NCBI GenBank assembly: GCA_943787265.1
Contig: CALSLT010000005.1
Location: 1 to 64,000, forward strand
Direction: 5' to 3'
DNA length: 64,000 nt
Origin: an uncultured Planctomycetaceae bacterium
GTDB taxonomy: Bacteria; Planctomycetota; Planctomycetia; Planctomycetales; Planctomycetaceae
The notes below the pieces were generated by a model. It saw only the letters and a list, made by a program, of their open reading frames with translations, did no database searches and had not been told where the DNA came from. How positions within the stretch are numbered: position 1 is the first letter of the stretch; every line of letters starts with the position of its first letter. A program made the translations under genes and the position numbers. Below are positions 45,986-54,953 of the stretch, piece after piece.

Positions 45986-46846
45986 TCACTCCGGTTTGCG
46001 GCCAGCGTAGAGCGTCGCGATGCCGAAGGTCAGCGATGTCCAGGTGATGTCCGTCAGGCCCGCTTCTCGCATCAGGCCTGCGAGTTCTTCGTCCTGCGGA
46101 AACTCCGAAACCGACTGTGGCAGGTACTTGTAGGCGGCTTCGCTGTTGCTCGCCAGAAGCTGGCCGATGCGAGGCAGGATGTTGCGGAAGTACCAGCGGT
46201 AGACAGCTCCGAAGAGTTTGTTGCGCGGCATCGAAAACTCAAGCACGGCGACCTGGCCACCGGGTTTGCAGACTCGAGTCATCTCTTTCAGGCCGGCAAC
46301 CGTGTCGGAAACATTTCTCAAACCGAAAGCGACGGACACAATCTGGTAAAGGTCAGAATCGAGTGGCAGTTCCATCGTGTCGGCTTGCTGAAACGTCAGC
46401 GGAGCCTTCGTGCTGGACGATGATCCGTTTGTCTCTGAAGAGGCGGCATCGGCCGGGATGCCCATCTTCGCGGTTTTCACACGAGCGATTTCGAGCATCT
46501 CCGGAGTGAAATCCGTACCGACGACGGCTGTCGTCCCACCGGCTTTTTTCCAAAAGGCAATCGCCAGATCGCCAGTTCCCGTACACACATCGAGAATGGG
46601 CGACTCACCGGTTGGGCGGATGCGACGAACGGTTCTCCATCTCCAGTAGTAGTCCACGCCGCCGGAAAGGAAATGATTCAGAAAGTCGTATCGCCCGGAA
46701 ATCTCACCAAACATTTTCTGGATACGATCGCCCGACTTATCGACCTGTTCTGAGGTCTTACCGGTGTCAGTCTCAGCAGCGGTCGCCTTGTCAGACTCAG
46801 CGTCCTGCGAGGTCGTATCAGATTCGGAGTTTTCAACAGCGTTCAT
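45986..46846 (-). CDS. menG: Demethylmenaquinone/ubiquinone methyltransferase (MenG/UbiE)
   Basis: An SAM-dependent C-methyltransferase for the last step of menaquinone synthesis. Landmarks: KMFGEISGRYDFLNHFLSGG, the SAM loop ILDVCTGTGDLA, GTDFTPEMLEIA, AFGLRNVSD and KPGGQVAVLEFSMP. The start ATG at 46846 overlaps the ubiD stop (TGATG), giving translational coupling. The first 45 residues are acidic and probably disordered. An insert rich in Ser (ASSETNGSSSSTKAP) lies after the second beta strand. The pairing with a ubiD gene suggests late steps of a quinone pathway. Confidence 0.92.
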   Translation of the reverse strand: MNAVENSESDTTSQDAESDKATAAETDTGKTSEQVDKSGDRIQKMFGEISGRYDFLNHFLSGGVDYYWRWRTVRRIRPTGESPILDVCTGTGDLAIAFWKKAGGTTAVVGTDFTPEMLEIARVKTAKMGIPADAASSETNGSSSSTKAPLTFQQADTMELPLDSDLYQIVSVAFGLRNVSDTVAGLKEMTRVCKPGGQVAVLEFSMPRNKLFGAVYRWYFRNILPRIGQLLASNSEAAYKYLPQSVSEFPQDEELAGLMREAGLTDITWTSLTFGIATLYAGRKPE

Positions 46847-48348
46847 CAGACGGGCTTTCGATTCGTGATTCCGTAGTTCTGCCACCGTTGGGCGACCAGT
46901 TGTGCCGTTTCTTCGTCAACATCCAAAGCGGCTGGCCAGTCGCGAGGGTGTCCTTCTTCGACCGACTTTGACGTCGCGTCGATGCCCATTCGATGGCCGA
47001 CTCCGCGAACGGGAGCCGCATGATCCAGCATGTCGGCCGGGCCTTCGGAGAAGATTGTATCGCGACCGGGGTGCGAGTTCGCTCCAACTGCTGACCAGAC
47101 CGCATCGTCATCCTGAATGTCCACATTTTCGTCGACAACGACCAGCATTTTGACGTTGCTCAGTCGGTCGATTCCCCACAAAGCGTTCATTACTTTGCGA
47201 GCCTGCTGCGGCCACGACTTCCGCATACTGGCAAACGCGATGTTGCGATGATCGCCCGAAGCCGGCAGCCGCAGATCAACCAACTCGGGAACCGTCAGCC
47301 TGACCAGCGGAAGAAAAATCCGTTCGGCCGCGTGGGCCAGCCAGCCGTCTTCGCTCGGCGGGGCTGCCGGGATGATGACCGGCAGAACCGGATTCGCTCG
47401 GTGAGTGATCGCGGTAATAGTCACTCGAACGGCCAGACAGCGAGTGTCGTAATAGCCGGTCGAGGTTCCAATCGTTGATGCTTCAACGAAGGCTCGTTCC
47501 GGGTCGATCATTCCTTCGAGAATAATTTCGGCATCGGCCGGAACGAGTGTTTCGACGCTGCGGCCCGGGATCACGTTGACGTTCTTTCTTTGCAGGAATC
47601 CGGCAAAAACCAACGGGTCAACAAACGGCGGTAGTGGTGCTCCGGCAGCAAAAGTGACAATCGGATCGCCGCCTAACGAGATCGCCATCGGAAGCTGTTG
47701 ACCGGATTTCACCGCACGTTCGACAAGCTGCCATTCGGAATCGTGAGGTGTCCAGTAAATATCGACCGTGTTCCGATCGACAATCTGCACAGGGACGCGC
47801 GACACGTGCCGAACGATCGTCGGAGCCGCTTCGTCGAATGAGTTCTCTCCGTCGATCCGTTCCTCAACCAGAATCTGCCCGGCAGTCAGAGTCGGCCGCG
47901 ATTCCTGTCCCCAGCAAACCGGAGCCGGAAGCAGAGCGAGGTCCACGTCGCTGCCCATGTGGACGACCTGCTGAACCATCGCCGTCTCGACCGTCTGAAC
48001 CGGCCACTGAGTCGCCTCAGCCAGGTTCGGCACAAGCTGCAAAGCTTCGAGCCAGCCGGAAGGCAAACTCGGCCTCACAAGAGCGGTAATCCGATCGGCA
48101 ATCTCTTCGAGCGAATCCACTCCCAACGCAAGACAAGTCCGCTCGGCCGTGTTGAACAATCCGGTGACCACAGGAATCGACTTGCCGCCGACATTGTCAA
48201 ACAGCAATGCCGGACTTCCATCCTGCTCAGCCGCCCGCCGAGCAACCACCGCCAGCTCAAGATGCGAATTCACCTCGGCGCTCACCCGAACCAACTCGCC
48301 CCGTTCGGCAAGCACGTCGAGAAACTCACTGAGATGTTCAACAGGCAT
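46846..48348 (-). CDS. ubiD: UbiD-family decarboxylase
   Basis: About 500 residues. A prenylated-FMN-dependent decarboxylase of aromatic acids, which needs a UbiX partner not seen here. ATG at 48348 (MPVEHLSEFLDVLAERGELV) fits the family start; 32 further codons upstream do not. Landmarks: ALGVDSLEEIADRI, PVCWGQESRPTLTAGQILVE, DRNTVDIYWTPHDSE, EAEIIL-like strand in PADAEIILEGMIDPE, VKMLVVVDENVDIQDDDAVW. It probably decarboxylates a prenylated quinone precursor, then MenG methylates, but which quinone pathway is used cannot be decided here. Confidence 0.9.
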   Translation of the reverse strand: MPVEHLSEFLDVLAERGELVRVSAEVNSHLELAVVARRAAEQDGSPALLFDNVGGKSIPVVTGLFNTAERTCLALGVDSLEEIADRITALVRPSLPSGWLEALQLVPNLAEATQWPVQTVETAMVQQVVHMGSDVDLALLPAPVCWGQESRPTLTAGQILVEERIDGENSFDEAAPTIVRHVSRVPVQIVDRNTVDIYWTPHDSEWQLVERAVKSGQQLPMAISLGGDPIVTFAAGAPLPPFVDPLVFAGFLQRKNVNVIPGRSVETLVPADAEIILEGMIDPERAFVEASTIGTSTGYYDTRCLAVRVTITAITHRANPVLPVIIPAAPPSEDGWLAHAAERIFLPLVRLTVPELVDLRLPASGDHRNIAFASMRKSWPQQARKVMNALWGIDRLSNVKMLVVVDENVDIQDDDAVWSAVGANSHPGRDTIFSEGPADMLDHAAPVRGVGHRMGIDATSKSVEEGHPRDWPAALDVDEETAQLVAQRWQNYGITNRKPV

Positions 48349-48782
48349 TTGGCTGTCCGGCAACGGCGAAAACAACGACGGATCAAGATTGAGACAAAAC
48401 GGATTCCAGACGGGAATAGTAGTCAAGGCCGTTCCCACTGCCACTTAACCGCGAGGCTGTACCAGAGTTAACTGCCTCTTTCAGTCGGGCGTCCCAGTCA
48501 AAATGGCTGTATCGCAGAGCGACAGGGTGAGTCATCGTGCGGGTTCAAATGATCCACTCTGATGAGATATCGCGCTGTGTGATGACTGCTGGGAGCGGCT
48601 TCGACGTCAATGCGTGGTTTCAGAAGAAGAGCGGTGAAACTCAGGCCGCTCGGCTGAGAACTGGGACGCGTTAGTTCCGCTAAGCAAACAAGGTCGCCGC
48701 GATTTATGGTGATGTTATTCTGCGAAACGACCGCCTGACGACAGTCATCGCTCCGCCACTCGCAAAAGAAGCGTCAGCGCAT

Positions 48783-48816
48783 AAAAAAACGGCCGCACGC
48801 GAAAACGTGCGACCGT
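48783..48816 (-). terminator. Intrinsic terminator downstream of tRNA-Met fragment
   Basis: On the minus strand ACGGTCGCACG pairs with CGTGCGGCCGT, followed by seven T. It lies 6 bp beyond the tRNA 3' end and must be the original terminator of that tRNA gene. The stretch 48349-48782 upstream of ubiD shows no gene I can support. Confidence 0.75.
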
Positions 48817-48822
48817 TAATAA

Positions 48823-48872
48823 TGGTGGAGGGGGGATTTGAACCCCCGACCTGCGGGTTATGAATCCGCGAG
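48823..48872 (-). tRNA. tRNA-Met (CAT) 3' fragment, displaced
   Basis: On the minus strand the sequence gives an anticodon arm with loop TTCATAA (anticodon CAT), a T arm GGGGGTTCAAATCCCCC, and an acceptor 3' strand CTCCACC with discriminator A; CCA is not encoded. The sequence before the anticodon stem does not form a D arm or the 5' acceptor strand, so only the 3' half is present. A terminator follows directly. This is the usual look of a tRNA gene end cut off by an integrative element. Confidence 0.75.
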
Positions 48873-49125
48873 CCATTCGACGGAAACCGATGAATCAGCA
48901 GTGGTTTACGGCACAAGAGATTCTTCAGTTGCACCAGAAGTTGCACTCGGGACACCTGATTCGAGCTGCAAACCTCTGATTTCCAGTGATAACTACTCGT
49001 GTTTTATTGAAGTGCTGCCGACTGATCTGGCACTGGTTGTCGGTGCATGGTCACAGTTGCCGCATGCGCTGCGGCACGCTGTTCTTGCGATCGTCAAGAC
49101 TGTGACGAATCCGAATGAGACATAG
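48823..49125 (+). other. Open frame resembling a tyrosine-integrase C-terminal tail (attL side)
   Basis: From the tRNA fragment the plus strand reads WWRGDLNPRPAGYESASHS and continues to VAPEVALGTPDSS and LPTDLALVVGAWSQLPHALR, ending VKTVTNPNET. The front part is just the tRNA read antisense. The rest is homologous to a second frame at 58331 and resembles the last helix (DLxxVVxxWxxLPxxIRxxI) I recall at the end of planctomycete integrases. It has no start signal and is probably only translated when joined to an integrase gene. Confidence 0.55.
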
Positions 49126-49400
49126 CTGCCGATGCTCTTGACGCTTTCAATGCTGCTCTCCATTCGTCTGACGACTAGGGAGCAGCTTTGAAGCCAGGTG
49201 CCCTGCCGACAGAAAGCCAGATGGTATCGAGCAACAGTTCTTTGTCAGCCTCTTAGACCGGATCTTGCCTCTGCCATCACGAGAGCGTTTGGGGCGATCA
49301 CGTACCTTGCATTCAATCTGTAAAATGAACAGAATGACTGTACAGATAAGACTTCACCGATCACCGTGCCGTCACTCCAAACAAAGAACTAAGGTGGGCC

Positions 49401-49655
49401 ATGACCAGCAGTTTCAGCATGCCGGGTGGACACACAGTCGCCAAACTCTTCCGTGCCGAACCCATGATCACCTCGGGACGTCACCTCAACCACAGCACGA
49501 GGACCGCGCGCCGAGGAAAAATTGCGACGCAGTGGGTGCCAGTGAAAGAGAATCCTTCCTCCGAGACGGTCGCCACCATTTCCCCGACTCGGCCGGCAGC
49601 TTACGTGGGTCAGATCATCGCCGTGACCGCTCGTCCCGCTACACCGCGAAGCTAA
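49401..49655 (+). CDS. Small hypothetical protein
   Basis: 84 residues; ATG at 49401 follows AAGGTGGGCC, a fair ribosome site. Sequence begins MTSSFSMPGGHTVAKLFRAE and is basic, without a recognised domain. It lies 19 bp before the glycosyltransferase gene. The preceding stretch 49126-49400 shows nothing I can support. It could also be a chance frame. Confidence 0.35.
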   Translation: MTSSFSMPGGHTVAKLFRAEPMITSGRHLNHSTRTARRGKIATQWVPVKENPSSETVATISPTRPAAYVGQIIAVTARPATPRS

Positions 49656-49674
49656 CTCCATCTGCCTGAATCAA

Positions 49675-50934
49675 TTGAGACAGCACGCCGTGTCCGCCGT
49701 CGAACAATGCCCGCATCGCCAAGACGTTCAATTCGACGACGGTGAAGAGACTGGTCGCTGCGGCCTGTTATGCGAAATCGTCAACTGTGGCCTTGAGTTA
49801 TTGTGGTTCCGCGTGCCACGGACAGCCTGTGAGGCGTGTGTTGACGGAGTGCCACCCGCCCCTGACCGTCTTAATCCTGTCTTGGCTTCATTCCTGCATT
49901 CGGCGGCAGCAGAGATTATTGACCTGGGAGGGACATCCACGTGCGATGAGACCCGCGCCGAGGAACTCCAGAAATGGGCCAGGCAATCCCTCGAAGTCGA
50001 GGTCTCCGATGGGCGTCCCATTTCGACTCGACCTCGGTCGTATCGGGACTGCTGTCACCTGGGCGAGGTGACCGGCTACCGACAAGAGCCTTCGATTCGA
50101 GGCCTCATACGAACGGCAGTCCATGAATGTCATCATCCTTCACACGATGTGACATCCGAAGCCACCTGTAATCTCTGCCTCGATTGGTCACGAAACGGCG
50201 ACTCTCAGACAGTGGAACTGGTTGAACTCCTCCCGCAGCCACAGTCGTGGCGGAATAGTTCACCAATTCAATGGGCAGTTGGCATGACCACTACGGCGCG
50301 GCGAACGCCAACTCTTGAGACAAGCCTGGACTATCTGCATCGCGCGGGCTGGAGCGACGGCCAGTTAGCGGTCGATGGCATGGCAAGTTTGCCTCCAACG
50401 AAAACCGTCGAACGCATCTCGTTACGGGCTCCGGCCGTTGGTGCGTGGCCCAACTTCTACCTGACACTGTTGGAACTGACACTCAGCCAACCGAACGCCG
50501 ACGCGTTCATGATGGTTCAGGATGACGTGCAATTCTACGACCGCGAAAATGTCTGTGAATATCTCGATGCCATCTTGTGGCCGTCGGATCCGGCCGGCAT
50601 CATATCGCTCTATTGTTCGGCTGCTTACACACGCGAAACATCTGGCTGGACGATAGCGGATGAACGTTGGGAATGGGGCGCGCTGGCGTTCGTGTTTCCA
50701 GCCGTACTGGCACATCGATTCGTGTGCGATCCGGAGGTCATTCAACATCGATCCACTGATCGCGGATTGCGATTCATTGACGACGTGATTGGCGAATGGG
50801 CCGAGCGGAATGCGATCCCGATCTGGTATCCATCACCAAGTCTGGTTCAGCATTTGGGAAACACGAGCACTGTTTGGCCTGGCGTGCCGGCAGAAGGATA
50901 CCGCCGGGCAGATTCATTTGCTGGTGATCTTTGA
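49675..50934 (+). CDS. Glycosyltransferase-like protein with cysteine-rich N-terminal region
   Basis: About 419 residues. The first 170 carry about a dozen Cys in pairs (CGLLCEIVNCG, CEACVDG, RDCCHLG, CNLCLDW), as if they bind metal. The C-terminal 240 look like a GT-A glycosyltransferase: VGMTTTARRTPTLETSLDYL, WPNFYLTLLELTL, FMMVQDDVQFYD (DxD-like), EWGALAFVFPAVLAH and PSLVQHLGNTSTVWPG. The start is TTG 49675 or GTG 49690; both are weak. It is convergent with a two-domain glycosyltransferase and belongs to the cargo of the island. Target unknown. Confidence 0.72.
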   Translation: MRQHAVSAVEQCPHRQDVQFDDGEETGRCGLLCEIVNCGLELLWFRVPRTACEACVDGVPPAPDRLNPVLASFLHSAAAEIIDLGGTSTCDETRAEELQKWARQSLEVEVSDGRPISTRPRSYRDCCHLGEVTGYRQEPSIRGLIRTAVHECHHPSHDVTSEATCNLCLDWSRNGDSQTVELVELLPQPQSWRNSSPIQWAVGMTTTARRTPTLETSLDYLHRAGWSDGQLAVDGMASLPPTKTVERISLRAPAVGAWPNFYLTLLELTLSQPNADAFMMVQDDVQFYDRENVCEYLDAILWPSDPAGIISLYCSAAYTRETSGWTIADERWEWGALAFVFPAVLAHRFVCDPEVIQHRSTDRGLRFIDDVIGEWAERNAIPIWYPSPSLVQHLGNTSTVWPGVPAEGYRRADSFAGDL

Positions 50935-51043
50935 CGATCAATCGGAGACTCGAACAGTCCCAAGTCTGGGATGCGATACTCAAGCCACTTCGCCAATACC
51001 GGTCGCCAGTCCCTGAAGAAGCAAAGCTTCAATCATCAACTGG

Positions 51044-53188
51044 TCAATCGTCACCAAGCTGCCCCATCGCCAGTACTCGGTGCAGAAGTTCCTGTGCATC
51101 CTGCTGTAACGCATCGCGGTCAAGTTCCAGGCGTTCGAAGCTGGATCGGTGCAGGTGGGTCGCGTAAGCGTTGAGCACCACTCGCACTTCGTAGCCGTGA
51201 TTACGCACCCGGAAACACCATTCATCGTCGGCGGCTAATCCTGATGAGAACTGCGGGTCAAGCCCACCGTATTGAGCCAACGCTTCACGTCTCAACAGTG
51301 CGCAGAAAAAAGACAACACTGGCTCGGGCACGGAACGGAGCTTCTGACTAAGTCGAGTGGCAACGCGAACTGGATCATCGAGTTCGTCAAGAATGTCATC
51401 CGAAAGTTCCAGCAAACTGCGACGATCGTCTCTTCTGAGCGACTGCTTACCGTCGTCACCCGTTAACGGACCGACTGCCGCGATTCGATCATCAAATCGA
51501 AGTTCACGAACAAGGTTTTCAACGCATCCTGGGCCGACGAAACAATCGTTATTCAGGACCAGTACATCCGCATCACCGGACGCATCAATTCCTTGATTGA
51601 CCGCGTGAGTGAATCCAAGATTCTCCTGGTTCCGGATAATTCGTAGCAGAATTCCCGCGTCGCTCGCAGCCTGAGCAACAGTATCAAGCGTTGCGAGCGG
51701 AGAACCGTTGTCGACATAGACAACATGAAACGGTACGCCACAGTAGTCGCCAAGATGCTTCAGACACTGCACGGTCAGATCCCCGGAGCCGCTGGCGGGA
51801 ATCACAACGCTCACAGGCTTCTCCAAACCGACAAGACCTGCAAACTCACGCCGTACCTGCGCTATGTCCCGGCAACGTTCATGCGGTTTGGCCATGGACT
51901 GTTCGGTTTTGCTGGCGTCACGTACGTGCTTGACAAACAGTTCTTCCGGAACCCACACACCGTGCCAGTTGCGTTGTGCCAGATTCAGCCACAATCGCCA
52001 ATCGTCGAACGGACGGAATCCTTCATGTAGTCCCTCGGCTGGAATCGTCGAACGACGGACAACACTGGACATGTCGATGTAATTGCCGAACCACAGAGTG
52101 TCGGTGTTCCAGGGAGCGCTGCGGTTTTCGATGCGCGATCCATCGGCCAACTGCTTTGTGTATCCACAATATGCAAGTGCTGCGGCAGGATCTGCGAGGA
52201 TCGCGTCCAGCAACTGTTCGACCCAGCGGCCCGCATATTCATTGTCTGCATCAGCAAACGCGATGAACTCACCGGATGCCGCAGCAATTCCCGTGTTACG
52301 TGCTGCGTTGGCTCCACGCTGACTGGCGTGTCGCACGACCGTGATCCGATCGCTAAACGACTCAAGAACTCTATTTGTGTCGTCGGTCGACGCGTCATCA
52401 ACCACAATCAATTCTGTCGCAACCGTCTGCTTCAACAGAGAATGCAAACATGCGGCGAGGTAATCCGCACAATTCCAACTGGGAACGACAATCGAGACAC
52501 TCACCCCGCTGATGCGAATCGAATCGTTCGTTGTGCTGCCTGTCACTGGCTGGTTGTCGTTACCAGCCTGAGCGGGCTGTTTATCACTCGGCAGCAAGCT
52601 GCTATCCAGAAGCGGAATCTCGACGACGGGAACGTCAGTTCGAGCAGCCCAGTCGATGAGCGATGCTCCAAACGCCTCCTGCTTCGATACAGGATGTTGC
52701 AACGCCCTGGCAACGCCTTCGAGGTCCGAGAGAAAACCCTTAGCCGCCTCACAAGACAGGGCGTGGATGTTCGACGCGGCGCGGGAATCAACAAACAGCA
52801 GTGGTGCTTCGGGCATTGCTGAGTGCTGGTTAACGTGGCACGTCCAACGATCGATGCCGCGTATGTCCGCGTTGGGTGTCAGCAAGAGAAACCCGTCGGC
52901 CGCTGGCTTTCGCATGAGCATTTCCGCGACCACGAATCTCTCAACGGCTTGTCGCGAAAGCTGTTCGTTGAGCACTGTGATTGGAATATGCGAGCACGCG
53001 CTGGGCACGACAGTGTCGGTGTCAACGAACAACCGAATGTCGCGATAATTGGCGAGAGCCAACTCGGCGATGCACCGGGAAATCCCCTCGGGCTCCAGAC
53101 AAACGACGGCAACGGACCACAACTTCGTTGCCTGTGATGTGGATGTCGAAGCGTCGACGGCTTCGCTCTCGGAATGGGGATCATTCAT
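51044..53188 (-). CDS. Two-domain family 2 glycosyltransferase
   Basis: 714 residues, cytoplasmic. Residues 20-165 form a diverged domain (WSVAVVCLEPEGISRCIAEL). The first GT2 domain starts near 230 (VSIVVPSWNCADYLAACLHS, ELIVVDDASTDD, GEFIAFADADN). The second starts near 460 (VSVVIPASGSGDLTVQCLKH, NLGFTHAVNQGIDAS, VLVLNNDCFVGPG, GLAADDEWCFRVRNHGYEV). Both keep the DxD-type acidic residues. Two active sites suggest it builds a repeating or two-sugar unit. It overlaps the sulfotransferase stop by four bases (ATGA), so sugar transfer and sulfation are probably linked. Confidence 0.88.
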   Translation of the reverse strand: MNDPHSESEAVDASTSTSQATKLWSVAVVCLEPEGISRCIAELALANYRDIRLFVDTDTVVPSACSHIPITVLNEQLSRQAVERFVVAEMLMRKPAADGFLLLTPNADIRGIDRWTCHVNQHSAMPEAPLLFVDSRAASNIHALSCEAAKGFLSDLEGVARALQHPVSKQEAFGASLIDWAARTDVPVVEIPLLDSSLLPSDKQPAQAGNDNQPVTGSTTNDSIRISGVSVSIVVPSWNCADYLAACLHSLLKQTVATELIVVDDASTDDTNRVLESFSDRITVVRHASQRGANAARNTGIAAASGEFIAFADADNEYAGRWVEQLLDAILADPAAALAYCGYTKQLADGSRIENRSAPWNTDTLWFGNYIDMSSVVRRSTIPAEGLHEGFRPFDDWRLWLNLAQRNWHGVWVPEELFVKHVRDASKTEQSMAKPHERCRDIAQVRREFAGLVGLEKPVSVVIPASGSGDLTVQCLKHLGDYCGVPFHVVYVDNGSPLATLDTVAQAASDAGILLRIIRNQENLGFTHAVNQGIDASGDADVLVLNNDCFVGPGCVENLVRELRFDDRIAAVGPLTGDDGKQSLRRDDRRSLLELSDDILDELDDPVRVATRLSQKLRSVPEPVLSFFCALLRREALAQYGGLDPQFSSGLAADDEWCFRVRNHGYEVRVVLNAYATHLHRSSFERLELDRDALQQDAQELLHRVLAMGQLGDD

Positions 53189-53778
53189 CCGGTGAGACTT
53201 GCATTGCCTGAATAGAACCGGTTGACCACTTCTACTTCGACTTCCAGAACACGCTGTGCCAGGTCATCGGTATAAACTGCCGGATGGGCATCGTAACTCG
53301 ACTGATTAACTGGAGGAGTTTCGCGAATCACGTCCGGGTCAAACTGTTCGCCAGCCAGCTCCAAGGCGTGAATCAAATCGTCGGTTAGAGATTCAAATCG
53401 CCCGACAAAGTCGATCTCGTCGCCCACTCGACCAACAAATCGCCGAATTAGTTTTGAATAATACGCGGGAGTCTCACCGAGCACTTTCTCGACAAACTCC
53501 GTGAACGAATCACAACGAACGATGTCATCCCAGTTGTTCGTGGGATCCCAGCCCTTCCGCTGCTTGTAGCTGAAGTACGACTGGTACCACGTCAGCGGAT
53601 GACGAACGAACGCGAATGTAAACAGCTCGGGTCGCGGAGCTGAGATTCGCGTTGTGTGAATCTTCGGCATCCGCTGAGCCCGCGAGAACTGTTCCCGCAG
53701 GACGCTGCTGACCCAGTTGCCGCCAGTCTTTGGCACGTGAAGGAAACGACTCTCTGAAAGCACTAACCCCGGCATCAA
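53185..53778 (-). CDS. Sulfotransferase family protein
   Basis: 197 residues. The 5'-phosphosulfate loop is FLHVPKTGGNWVSSVL near residue 12 and the 3'-phosphate motif is FAFVRHPLTWYQSYFSY near residue 55, the two PAPS-binding signatures. It is shorter than many sulfotransferases but both ends look complete (VVNRFY near the C-terminus). It transfers sulfate to a sugar or protein hydroxyl in the cytoplasm. Translation is coupled to the two-domain glycosyltransferase. A start one codon later (53775) is possible. Confidence 0.86.
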   Translation of the reverse strand: MMPGLVLSESRFLHVPKTGGNWVSSVLREQFSRAQRMPKIHTTRISAPRPELFTFAFVRHPLTWYQSYFSYKQRKGWDPTNNWDDIVRCDSFTEFVEKVLGETPAYYSKLIRRFVGRVGDEIDFVGRFESLTDDLIHALELAGEQFDPDVIRETPPVNQSSYDAHPAVYTDDLAQRVLEVEVEVVNRFYSGNASLTG

Positions 53779-53937
53779 AGTTCGCCCCTGTGAAGGAACT
53801 CGTCAGATCAAAGTTGAATTGACTGCACAACCCGATCCTGCAAACACTGAAACTCAGTCTCAGAGGATGTCGTCACATTTGTGGTCCGTCGTTGCCCAAA
53901 TCACATTGAGAAATGACACCAAACACGCGTTCACGCC

Positions 53938-54732
53938 TCAATCCCAATACTCACCAACGCCGCACCTGACCCATAAGTGAACTTCCGGTAGCAAATCAGC
54001 AAGTGCGACGGACATTCCTTCCGCGACAACGTCTAGCTCCTTGTCTGAAGGCATCATCACATTTACGCCACCTGACGCTGGAATTGTGAGTCGAAATAGT
54101 AACTCATCATTTACAGAATAAGCTTTGAGCTTATAGACAAATGTGTGATCAAACGCATACAGCTTTCGCTTGTATCCGAGACGCCAAAGCCCTGTTGCAT
54201 CTGCAAAGAACTTCATGTTCGCACTTATGTCCATTATTGCCCTGCCAGAATTCGCGTCTTTCCAATTGGCAAGTTCCGTCCATGTCCACTCTTTTTCATT
54301 TGACACGACTTCTGTTACTGGAGCGGTCCCGCCTTGCCCAAGTCCGGCCGGATCTGACGACATCATCGGTACGGATGCAAAGGTTGTCTTTTTAAAATCG
54401 ATTTCAACAGGACTGGCTCCAAGGCGATCGCCTGTGCAGACAACGCTCGTGACCGTCGTGAAACCTTTCCTAATCTTCCGCTCAACTTCTTTAGCAGTAG
54501 CGTTATGATCAACTTCAATGGTTTCATTTTCTAGTGACAGTTTGAAAGTCTCGGATCCGTTGCCGCCGGTTACTGACAAACTCTGAAAACGTTTTGAAGT
54601 ACCGGTGCTGGTAGAAGAAGAGGTTTGCGCGCCAATCAATGCAGAAACGTTATTGCTCAACCAGTCGGTCGTTTTTCGCCCACGGCCTTTTCGCGATTTA
54701 CCTTTACCCGACTTTGCTTTTCGTCCCGCCAT
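53938..54732 (-). CDS. Basic N-terminus plus beta-domain protein, function unknown
   Basis: 264 residues. The first 22 are almost all Lys, Arg, Gly and Ser (KAKSGKGKSRKGRGRKTTDW). Residues about 50-125 (SVTGGNGSETFKLSLENETI, EVDHNATAKEVERKIRK, TGDRLGASPVEIDFKK) match a beta module I know as repeats in large planctomycete surface and phage-tail-like proteins. The C-terminal half is unrecognised. There is no signal peptide. It lies upstream of the sulfotransferase and glycosyltransferase on the same strand, 159 bp away; it might be their protein target or a virion-like component. That is speculation. Confidence 0.62.
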   Translation of the reverse strand: MAGRKAKSGKGKSRKGRGRKTTDWLSNNVSALIGAQTSSSTSTGTSKRFQSLSVTGGNGSETFKLSLENETIEVDHNATAKEVERKIRKGFTTVTSVVCTGDRLGASPVEIDFKKTTFASVPMMSSDPAGLGQGGTAPVTEVVSNEKEWTWTELANWKDANSGRAIMDISANMKFFADATGLWRLGYKRKLYAFDHTFVYKLKAYSVNDELLFRLTIPASGGVNVMMPSDKELDVVAEGMSVALADLLPEVHLWVRCGVGEYWD

Positions 54733-54953
54733 TGCAAAACTCCTCCTGCAAGTGATCGAAAATTTTTGCCTGAACTGCAGAATGATGCGCCGTCAGCAAC
54801 AGTACAGCAAGTGTTACTCTCCATTGTTTCAGATCGTTGTCCGAAGTGTGTCAATACGCATACGCAATGGCACACTTGACCATAGCGGCTCTATTGGCTG
54901 TTGGAATCGAAGACTTGATCGAGGAGACTCTACCTTAACTGCATCTTTCCTGA

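Noticed and set aside
48838..48900. A normal protein start WWRGDLNPRPAGYE
   Set aside because: This peptide is the well-known result of translating tRNA DNA antisense; only the part beyond it is considered as a possible integrase tail.
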